Origin: an uncultured Xanthobacteraceae bacterium
GTDB taxonomy: Bacteria > Pseudomonadota > Alphaproteobacteria > Rhizobiales > Xanthobacteraceae
DNA: 14,812 nt
Direction: 5' to 3'
NCBI GenBank assembly: GCA_955652925.1
Contig: CATPCO010000732.1
Coordinates: forward strand, 1-14,812
In this document: positions 6,755-14,000 of the stretch, in pieces
Numbering within the stretch: the first letter of the stretch is position 1
Layout: each line of letters starts with the position of its first letter
The notes under the pieces: model-generated
The model's input: the letters and a program-made list of their open reading frames with translations, nothing else
What the model was told of the DNA's origin: nothing
Databases searched by the model: none
Made by a program: the position numbers and the translations under genes

Positions 6755-7849
6755 ATGCCGGTTGCCAAGCTGCACCGCATCTCGGCCTCTGCGCCGGATG
6801 ACGTGTCAGGCATTGAGGCCGCGATTGCTGGCAAGCGCATCAATCCGCAAGACGTGATCGCGGTTCTTGGCAAGACCGAGGGCAATGGCCTCGTCAACGA
6901 TTTCAGCCGCGGTTTCGCGACGCTCGCGCTGAAGCTTTTGTTTTTGCGCTATCTCGCGGTAGAGGAGGCCGAGCAAATCTGTCTTATCATGTCGGGCGGC
7001 ACCGAGGGTGGCATGGCACCGCACTGGATTGTGTTCGAGCGCGGCGAAGGTGCCGATGGCGAACGGCCGGCTTTGGCGATTGGCCGCGCTCACACAGCGC
7101 AGCTTCCATTCGAGCACCTCGGCCGCCTGCAACAGGTCGATCAGGTCGCGGCCGGCGTGCGGGCGGCCATGCTGGACGCCTGCATTGTTGATGCCGGCGA
7201 CGTCCATTTCGTGCAGATCAAATGCCCGCTGCTCACGGTTGCGCGCATCGGCGACGCCGCGCGTCGCGGTGCGACTGTGGCTGCCCCCGACACACTCAAG
7301 TCCATGGGGCTCTCGCGTGCTGCGAGCGCCCTGGGCGCTGCGGTTGCGCTCGGCGAGATCAATCGGGCAGAGCTTAAAGATGCCGAGATCGGCACGCGCT
7401 GGGACCTGTGGTCCGCACGCGCGAGCAGCTCCGCCGGCATCGAGCTCCTCGGGCACGAGATCGTTGTGCTTGGCATGTCGGCGACATGGTCCGGCCCGCT
7501 CGCCATTGATCACGCCGTCATGAGCGACGCAATCGACATCGAGCCGGTGCGGGCGGCGCTTGGCCGACTGGGGCTCGCGACTGCCGGGCAACTTTCGTCA
7601 AGCGACCGCGAGCGGCTCATTGTGCTTGCCAAGGCGGAGGCCAGTCATGACGGCCGGCTGCGCGGTTATCGCCACGCCATGCTCGATGATTCCGATGTGG
7701 CGGCCACGCGTCATGCGCGGGCCTTTGTCTGCGGCGCGCTTGCAGGACTCGTGGGGCACGCCGAGATTTACGTTTCTGGCGGCGCCGAGCACCAGGGCCC
7801 GGACGGGGGAGGACCGGTGGCACTGATTGTCGATCGCACAACCTCGTAG
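6755..7849 (+). CDS. atzD: Ring-opening amidohydrolase, cyanuric acid hydrolase/barbiturase (AtzD) family
   Basis: A cytoplasmic hydrolase of 364 residues, normal for the family, that opens a cyclic imide ring. Cyanuric acid hydrolases yield carboxybiuret, which decays to biuret and CO2; barbiturases yield ureidomalonate. The protein is built of three similar domains, each giving a Lys and a Ser: K40 (GKTEGNG) with S80 (MSGGTEGG), K156 (VQIKCPLLT) with S226 (SSSAGIEL), and K293 (VLAKAEASHDG) with S341 (YVSGGAEHQGP). K156/S226 match, from memory, the catalytic dyad numbering of the structurally solved rhizobial enzyme. The GGGPVA metal/C-terminal segment is present. No Shine-Dalgarno is visible; the gene starts 5 bp after SBP2 and is probably translationally coupled. 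Its TAG stop is part of a palindromic repeat. I cannot separate cyanurate from barbiturate specificity, so the symbol denotes the family. No biuret or allophanate hydrolase gene is in view. Confidence 0.9.
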   Translation: MPVAKLHRISASAPDDVSGIEAAIAGKRINPQDVIAVLGKTEGNGLVNDFSRGFATLALKLLFLRYLAVEEAEQICLIMSGGTEGGMAPHWIVFERGEGADGERPALAIGRAHTAQLPFEHLGRLQQVDQVAAGVRAAMLDACIVDAGDVHFVQIKCPLLTVARIGDAARRGATVAAPDTLKSMGLSRAASALGAAVALGEINRAELKDAEIGTRWDLWSARASSSAGIELLGHEIVVLGMSATWSGPLAIDHAVMSDAIDIEPVRAALGRLGLATAGQLSSSDRERLIVLAKAEASHDGRLRGYRHAMLDDSDVAATRHARAFVCGALAGLVGHAEIYVSGGAEHQGPDGGGPVALIVDRTTS

Positions 7850-8025
7850 GGCGGGTTAGCGTCCAAGTCGGCTGCTCTTCAGCCGACTTGGATCGCGTAA
7901 CCCGCCGGCGCAACCCGGGCCTGCCCGGGTTGCGCAATATATTCATGCGCAAGTCGGGCAAGCCCGACTTGCGTCAGCGGATTACGCTCCGGCCGCTGAT
8001 CGCGGCTGTCGCTAATCTGCCCTAC
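7846..8025. repeat. 180-bp composite palindromic element with terminal inverted repeats
   Basis: It fills most of the gap between the atzD-like gene and prfB. The ends are GTAGGGCGGGTTAGCG (7846-7861) and CGCTAATCTGCCCTAC (8010-8025), inverted repeats with 14 of 16 matches. Inside lie successive hairpins: 7851-7905 (GCGGGTTA/TAACCCGC enclosing a 13-bp stem 7862-7874/7880-7892 with loop CTCTT); 7908-7935 (13-bp perfect arms, loop CT); 7948-7973 (12-bp perfect arms, loop AA); and an imperfect one from 7977 to the end. It encodes no protein. It looks like a non-autonomous MITE or clustered REP element, and may also end transcription of the catabolic operon. Confidence 0.75.
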
Positions 8026-8070
8026 ATGGTTCCCATTGCGCGAGACACGCCGAGCCTTTACATCCCTGCC

Positions 8071-9202
8071 ATGCGCGCTGAAATCCAGGATCTTGTGGAT
8101 GAGATCAAGCAGTCGATCGCGCTGCTGAGGAGGCATCTTTGACGTCGACAAGGCACGTGCACGCCTTGCCGAGCTCAACCGGCAGGCCGAGGATCCCAAT
8201 CTCTGGAACGATCAGCAGCGCGCGCAACGCGTAATGCAGGAGCGCACCGCGCTCGAGGATCAGCTGGGCTCAATCGCGCGCATCGAGCAGGATCTCGATG
8301 ACCACCTGACCATGATCGAGCTGGGCGAAGCCGAGAACGACCACAAGACCATCGCCGACGCGGAGGCAGCGCTGCAAAAGCTCAGAGCCGAGGTGGCGCG
8401 GCGCGAGCTCGAGGCGCTGCTCTCGGGCGAGGCCGATGCCAACGACAGCTACCTTGAAGTTCACGCCGGCGCCGGCGGCACCGAGAGCCAGGACTGGGCC
8501 AACATGCTGCTTCGCATGTATACGCGTTGGGCGGAGCAGCACGGTTACAAGATCGAATATCTGGAAGAGACCGAGGGCGAGGAAGCCGGCGTCAAGTCTG
8601 CGACCATTGCGGTCAAGGGCCGCAACGCCTATGGCTGGCTCAAGACCGAGAACGGCGTGCACCGCCTCGTTCGCATCTCCCCGTTCGATTCCAATGCGCG
8701 CCGCCATACCTCATTTGCCAGTGTGAACGTTTATCCGGTGATCGATGATCGCATCCAGGTCGACATCAAGGAAACGGATGTGCGTGTCGATACGCTGCGG
8801 GCGAGCGGTGCCGGCGGACAGCACGTCAACAAGACCGAGTCGGCGATCCGGCTCACCCATATCCCGACCAATATCGTGGTCTATTGTCAGAATGATCGCT
8901 CGCAGCACCGTAACCGCGCGCAGGCCTGGCAGATGCTGCGCGCGCGGCTTTACGAGATGGAGCTCAAAAAGCGCGAGGAGCAGGCGGCCGCGGAGCAGGC
9001 CGCCAAGACCGACATCGGCTGGGGGCATCAGATCCGCTCCTACGTGCTGCAGCCCTACCAGATGGTGAAAGATCTGCGCACCGGCGTGTCCACGTCGAAT
9101 ACCGGCGCGGTGCTCGATGGTGATCTCGACCAGTTCATGGAGGCGGCACTGTCGCAAAAGGCGTTCGGCAAGGAGCCGGTTTCAGTGGATGATGTGGAGT
9201 AG
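8071..9202 (+). CDS. prfB: Peptide chain release factor 2 (RF2), with programmed +1 frameshift
   Basis: RF2 ends translation at UGA and UAA. The gene is in two frames: codons 1-23 (8071-8139) end with CTT followed by an in-frame TGA (8140-8142), and after skipping T8140 reading resumes at GAC (8141) to the TAG at 9200-9202, giving 376 residues. Hallmarks are the SPF stop-recognition motif at 203-205 and the GGQ peptidyl-hydrolysis motif at 248-250 (SGAGGQHVNKT). The N-terminal helical domain contains LRRHL, the frameshift, then LAELNRQAEDPNLWND. A translation starting only at the ATG of 8234 would lack about 54 residues. The start ATG at 8071 gives the usual MRAEIQ-type beginning but lacks a clear Shine-Dalgarno. 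The gene follows a repeat element; its stop merges with the next one. Confidence 0.97.
8128..8143 (+). promoter_or_regulatory. prfB: prfB programmed +1 frameshift signal
   Basis: The order is AGGAGG (8128-8133), three bases (CAT), the slippery CTT codon (8137-8139), and TGA C (8140-8143). This has the same layout and spacing as the classical RF2 autoregulatory site: the internal Shine-Dalgarno stimulates slippage from CUU to UUU while the ribosome waits at UGA. When RF2 is scarce the frameshift increases, so the protein controls its own synthesis. Confidence 0.95.
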
Positions 9203-9383
9203 GGCGGACAGGCGGTAGGGTGCGCAAAGGCGCCCGGCCCGTATTCCGGGACAACATCAGACAATTGGGCGCGCCGTGCGCACGCGTGCTTTGATTACAT
9301 ACGCGAGAACGCGTGGGCACGGTGCGCGCTCTCATTTGGCGTACGCGCGCAAGCTGGATTGCGCGCACCTTTGCCCACCCTAC
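9199..9383. repeat. Palindromic repeat element between the convergent prfB and M23 peptidase genes
   Basis: The gap starts with GTAGGGCGG (9199-9207, including the prfB stop) and then GTAGGGTGCGCAAAGG from 9215. It ends with CCTTTGCCCACCCTAC at 9368-9383, the inverted copy with one mismatch in the 16 bases. The middle holds a second inverted repeat, 9269-9287 with 9309-9327 (19-nt arms, 17 matches). No credible gene lies within. The right end contains the stop codon of the minus-strand peptidase gene (CTA at 9380-9382). It probably acts as a two-way transcription barrier between convergent genes; no classical U-tailed terminator is seen. Confidence 0.7.
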
Positions 9384-10675
9384 AGCTCGGAGAGCCTCTG
9401 CCCTGCGCGTAAAAACTTCTGCGGATCGACAGCTTCACCTTTCACCCGCGTTTCGTAGTGCAGATGGGAGCCGGTCGAGCGCCCTGTCGAGCCCACCTTG
9501 CCGACAATTTGTCCTGCCTTGATCGATTGTCCGATCTGCACATCAATGGAGGAGAGGTGCGCATAACGCGTCGAGAGCCCGTTTCCGTGATCGATGTCGA
9601 CCGTCCTGCCGTATCCTCCACTCCAGCCCGCTGCAGTCACAGTCCCGTCGGCGGTGGCGCGCACCGGGTCTCCGACCTCGCCATGAATATCAAGCCCTGT
9701 GTGCATCGCCGGCGCGCCGGTAAAGGGGTCGGCTCGCACGCCGAAGCTGGACACAAGCTCGATTTCGCCGCCGACCGGCTTGCGCACCGGCACATTATTG
9801 AGCGTGCGCGCAAGTTGATGGAACTGAATCCGCGCCACGCTGATGCGGTAGACCTGGCGCTCGAATCCTCCCGCGTCCTTCGGCGCATGCGGCGGCACGA
9901 AGGGTCCGCCCATCCCTCGAGCCTTGTCAAGGTTTGCAGCTTTCACTCCGCCGACCCCAAGGTCTGAGAGCACGCCGCGGATTCGCTGCGCGCGGAGCTG
10001 ATAATCCTCCTCGATGGAATCGAGCGTGGCGGCCTGCCGCTGCTCCGCGCGATCGAGCGAAGCCTCAAGCTTCGCCATTGCCGCGCTCACCCCGCCGTTC
10101 CTGGCGATGTTGGCGCGGTAATCCGATGGCAGAGCGCGATCGCGCGGGACGAGAAAAGCTCCCTTGCCATTGATGGGCGAGGGCTTGGAAGGGCTGCCGG
10201 TCGCTGGTCCGATTGCGCCCGTTCGAGGTGCCGGCCTGATCGATGAGGTCACATCGCCGAAGCCACTGAACGCGTTGGCACGGGATTCCAGGGCTGATTG
10301 GCGCCGCAGCATTTGGTCGAGCTTCTGCTCGTACTGCTCCTGATCGAGCAGCTGGCGGCTCGAAATGCGATCGACCTGGGCGCGCAGCTCGGCAATGCGA
10401 TCTTCGTAGCCGAATTGCATGTCGGCCTGCCGGGCGATGAGTCTTGTGAGCACGTCCTCGCGGAAAGCAAAGTAGGTCGCGGTTGCGACCGTCCAGACGG
10501 CCATCAGCGCGAGGGTGCCGAGAACGAGCCAGAACGCCAGCGGGCCAAGCCGAAACTGCCGCCCGCCGTGCGCCAGCGTGTAGCCCGCCAGCCGGCGCTC
10601 GCGCAGCGCATAGAACCGGTCGGTGTCGCGGGATTGTCCGCCGTGGTGGTACGATGATAATGACTGCGACGACAT
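9380..10675 (-). CDS. M23 (LytM) family peptidoglycan endopeptidase, membrane-anchored
   Basis: A 431-residue inner-membrane protein facing the periplasm, where M23 enzymes cut peptide cross-links of peptidoglycan. Residues 1-45 are cytoplasmic and Arg-rich, and one membrane segment lies at about 47-70 (AFWLVLGTLALMAVWTVATA). A helical, probably coiled-coil stretch rich in Glu/Arg/Gln follows (about 85-130), then a Pro/Ser linker, a second helical segment (about 195-235), and the C-terminal LytM domain (about 305-425). Zinc ligands are seen as H325 and D329 (MHTGLDIHG) and H406 in HLHYE (404-408), with the additional conserved His in RYAHLSS. All are present, so it should be an active hydrolase rather than a regulatory LytM. 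The architecture resembles growth or division hydrolases of Hyphomicrobiales. The ATG has GGGGA seven bases upstream. Its stop lies in the palindromic repeat. Confidence 0.93.
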   Translation of the reverse strand: MSSQSLSSYHHGGQSRDTDRFYALRERRLAGYTLAHGGRQFRLGPLAFWLVLGTLALMAVWTVATATYFAFREDVLTRLIARQADMQFGYEDRIAELRAQVDRISSRQLLDQEQYEQKLDQMLRRQSALESRANAFSGFGDVTSSIRPAPRTGAIGPATGSPSKPSPINGKGAFLVPRDRALPSDYRANIARNGGVSAAMAKLEASLDRAEQRQAATLDSIEEDYQLRAQRIRGVLSDLGVGGVKAANLDKARGMGGPFVPPHAPKDAGGFERQVYRISVARIQFHQLARTLNNVPVRKPVGGEIELVSSFGVRADPFTGAPAMHTGLDIHGEVGDPVRATADGTVTAAGWSGGYGRTVDIDHGNGLSTRYAHLSSIDVQIGQSIKAGQIVGKVGSTGRSTGSHLHYETRVKGEAVDPQKFLRAGQRLSEL

Positions 10676-11025
10676 TCACGCATCCCCGCCGGGTCCTTAC
10701 GTCAGGCGACGTTACGCCGACGCTAATTGCCGCCAATTCGAACCAATTATGGTTAATTTTCCGGAAATGTGCCCCGGCGCGCTTGTAGAGCGGGATTAGC
10801 GGCCGAAATCGGCAAAAGCCGATTTTCGGCGCGCAAGCCGCCCTACGGCCGGGAGGGATAAGCCCCTGACGCGCCTTCCTTTCGTCCCTTTTGCGCATCA
10901 AAAAAGGATTCGCAGCTACGGGCAAAATTGCTGCCAGGTCGATGATTTAGGGGAGTCGACCGGCGGCGAGGGGAGGGTGGTCCGCCACGCGGGCCATCGC
11001 TGTCGAGGGGACGCCAAGTCGGGGC
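10676..11025. other. Divergent intergenic region with candidate control sites and a repeat
   Basis: These 350 bp separate the divergently transcribed M23 and AsmA-like genes and should hold both promoters. The part at 10735-10770 is notably AT-rich for this DNA. It includes AACCAATTATGGTT (10741-10754, 5-bp dyad), a CtrA-type TTAACCAT on the minus strand (10749-10756) and the palindrome TTTCCGGAAA (10758-10767). Two GANTC (CcrM methylation) sites occur at 10907-10911 and 10953-10957. A palindromic repeat occupies 10785-10846. I could not assign firm -35/-10 boxes, and no credible small gene was seen. Confidence 0.45.
10785..10846. repeat. Palindromic repeat, GTAGGGCGG family (single-unit copy)
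   Basis: A 62-bp hairpin with outer ends GTAGAGCGG (10785-10793) and CCGCCCTAC (10838-10846), one mismatch, and a core GCCGAAATCGGC / GCCGATTTTCGGC around AAAA with one bulged base. It shares its ends with the elements at 7846-8025 and 9199-9383 but has only one core stem. It lies in the leader region of the AsmA-like gene. Confidence 0.7.
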
Positions 11026-14000
11026 ATGGCGGCGCAGCCATCTTATCCTACGCTCGAGACGCTCCGAAAGCTGGAGGCTTGTCTCTGCGATGAAGTTCGC
11101 CGACACGTTCCGCGCCGCCCGCGATCCGACGAAACTCAAACCGCCTCATCGTTTTTAGACACGTCCGCGCTTGGCTCATCCGCCTTGCGAAGGCGGTTCG
11201 TATTGTGGTGGCCGCGTTTGCGCCGGCTCGTTCTGGTCGGCGGCGCACTTAAAGTCTTTATGTTCATTGCGATGGCCGCTCTCTGGTGGCGGTTGTCCAG
11301 CGGTCCGATCGAGCTTGATGTCGCGACGCCTTGGCTCGCCGCCGCGGTCAAGGAGAATTTCGGGGAAGGTCACGACGTCGAGATTGGCGGCACTCAGATC
11401 GAGCGCGGCGCTCACGGACGGCCATCGCTGCGCATTCGCGACATTGTCGTGCGCGATGCGGACGGCATGGTCGTGGCGAGCGCACCGAAGGCCGAGGTCG
11501 GCATCTCCGGCTGGAGTCTGCTCACCGGCCATCTCCGTGCGGAACGCTTGAGCCTCGTCGGGGCTGAGATGGCGCTGCGCATCGAGCACGACAGCAAGGT
11601 GACCGTGTTCGCAGGCGGCAACAAGCGCGCTTTCGTCACCGCGTCGGCGGTGTCCACTCCGCTCGCGACCGGCTCGACGCAGCTACCGATGAAGCCCGCG
11701 CCAATTGCCACCCTCGGCGTGGGCGCACCTCCTGCGCTCTCCACCGTTCGAACTGGCGTTCCGGATTTCGCCGCGCTGCTTGCCTGGATCGAGAGTCTCG
11801 ATGCCGCCGCTCTGGACGGTCGTGATCTCACCGAGATCGGGCTCAAGGGGGGAAATCTCACTGTCGATGACGAGCGCACGGGCAAGCAGTGGACATTCAC
11901 AAACATTGATCTGAGCGTCATGCGGCCCAAGGATGGCGGCATCGCCGTGACGCTCGGGTCGCAGGCCGTGGAACGGCCTTGGCAGATACGCGCTGCGATC
12001 ACGCCGGGAGGGCGCGGCCATCGCCTGGTGGACATCGAGACGCAAAAGGTCTCGGCCAAGGATCTGATGTTCGCAATGCGCTGGGGCGGGGCCTTGTACG
12101 AGCCCGATCTGCCGCTTTCGGCGCGCATCAAGGCCGATCTGGGGCCGGACGGAATCCCCCACACGCTTGACGGCCGGGTCGTGGTCGAGAAGGGCTTCAT
12201 CATTGATGCCGATGACCCGTTAGTGCGTATCCCCATTGATCGCGCCGAGGTCAGCCTCGATTGGGACGGCGCGCATCAGGCTCTCCTGATGCCGTTCCAG
12301 GTCGTTTCCGGCGCTAATCGGTTTAACTTGATGGCGCAATTCGTGGCGCCGCGCGAGGAAGGCGGCCCCTGGGGTCTGAAAGTGTCGGGCGGCTCCGTTG
12401 TTCTGGCCTCGGCCACAACATCCGACTCGCTCGTGCTCAATCGCGTCCTGCTACAGCTGCGCATCGATCCGAACAGCCGGCGCGTCGACATCGAGCAGGG
12501 TGAGATCGGCAACGGCGAAATCGGTGTTGCGCTTTCCGGCGGGATGGACTGCTCCGAGGACGACCCGCTGCTGGCGGTCAGCGTTGTCGGCACACGCATG
12601 CCGGTCTCCGCCATGAAGCGGCTGTGGCCGATCTTCGCGGCGCCCAAAGTGCGCACCTGGGTCGAGGACCACATCCAAGGGGGCACTGTCGAACGGCTGG
12701 AGATTGCAACGAACGCTCCCATGTCCACGCTCAAATCGAGCGGTCCGCCGGTGCCGGATGAGGGGCTGGCGATCAAGATCGTGGGACATGGGGCCGAGCT
12801 TAGGCCGATCGAAGCCCTGCCCGCGATCCGGGATACCGATGTTGACGTGCGTATTACCGGCCGCACGGCGGTCATCAATCTGGGGCGCGGAAATGTCGAC
12901 GTCTCGCCGGGCCGCAAGCTCTCGATCACGAATGGCGTGTTTGAAGTCCCGGATACATTTCCCAAAGCGCCGCCCGCCAAGGCGCGTTTTCGCCTGGATG
13001 GCTCGGTGCAGGCAGCATTGGAATTGCTGGCTAGCGAGCGATTGCGCAATTATTCCGGCGCGCCGCTCGATCCTGCGACCAGCCGCGGCACCCTGACCGC
13101 CCAGGTCGCTCTCGGGTTGCCGCTGAAGGAGGATCTTGCCGAGGGCTCGTCGAGCTACACCATCAACATTGATGTCGCGAACTTTGCCGCCGAACGCATG
13201 GTCATGGGCCAAAAGGTCGAAGCGGCCACGCTCAAGGTGAGCGCGAATAACCAGGGCCACTGGATCAGAGGAGACGTGAAGATCAACGGCGTTCCTGCGG
13301 CCCTCGATTTTCGCAAGCCCCGCGATGCCGATCCGGAAATCCGCCTGCAAGCAACGCTCGATGAGAGTGCGCGCACCAAATTCGGTTGCGACCTCAACGG
13401 ATATGTCTTCGGTCCCGTCCCGATCAAGCTCACCGGCCGCTTGCCCCAGGAAGGCGATCCACGCTTGGCGATCGAAGCCGACCTCACCCAGGCCAAGGTC
13501 GATAACCTGCTCCCGGGATGGTCGAAGAGTCCGGGCGAAAACGCGCGTGCCAGCTTCACCATGATCAAGCAGTCGCAAGGCGCCCGCTTCGAGGATTTGG
13601 TCATTGAGTCGTCAGGCGTTTCCGTCAAAGGAATGGTCGAGGTCGATTCTGGGGGTGAAGTCGTTCTTGCAAACTTTCCCGTCTTCAGTCTCTCCAACCG
13701 GGATAAATCAACGCTCAAAGCAGAGCGAGGTCCCGACGGCACCTTGCGCGTGAGCTTGCGGGGCGATGTCTATGATGGGCGCGGCTTTATCAAATCGACG
13801 ATGTCCGGGCCCGCCAACGGCAAGCCGAAGCCGGACAAGGACATCGATCTTGAAGTCAAGCTTGCCACCGTGCTCGGATTTCACGGCGAGACATTACGCG
13901 CCCTCGACGTGCGCGTATCCCGCCGCAGCGGTGTGATCACAAGCTTCGCGCTGAGCGGCAAGCTCGGCCGCGATACGCCGCTGCTTGGCGATCTGCGCGG

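Noticed and set aside
7908..7973. Tandem hairpins considered as a CRISPR array or integron attachment site
   Set aside because: Stems are different in sequence and unequally spaced, there are no repeated unit/spacer patterns, and no cas or integrase gene is nearby.
7888..8142. 84-codon open frame running through the palindromic element into prfB
   Set aside because: Only its last 23 codons are real (RF2 before the frameshift); the rest translates hairpin repeats.
8140..8142. In-frame TGA in prfB as a pseudogene or sequencing error
   Set aside because: Position, slippery CTT, internal AGGAGG and following C are exactly those of programmed RF2 frameshifting.
8234..9202. RF2 starting at the internal ATG 8234
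   Set aside because: This would remove the N-terminal domain start and ignore the classical frameshift signal at 8128-8143.
12451..13578. 375-codon open frame on the minus strand opposite the AsmA-like gene
   Set aside because: Antisense shadow of a long, clearly recognisable protein; no motif or start signal of its own.
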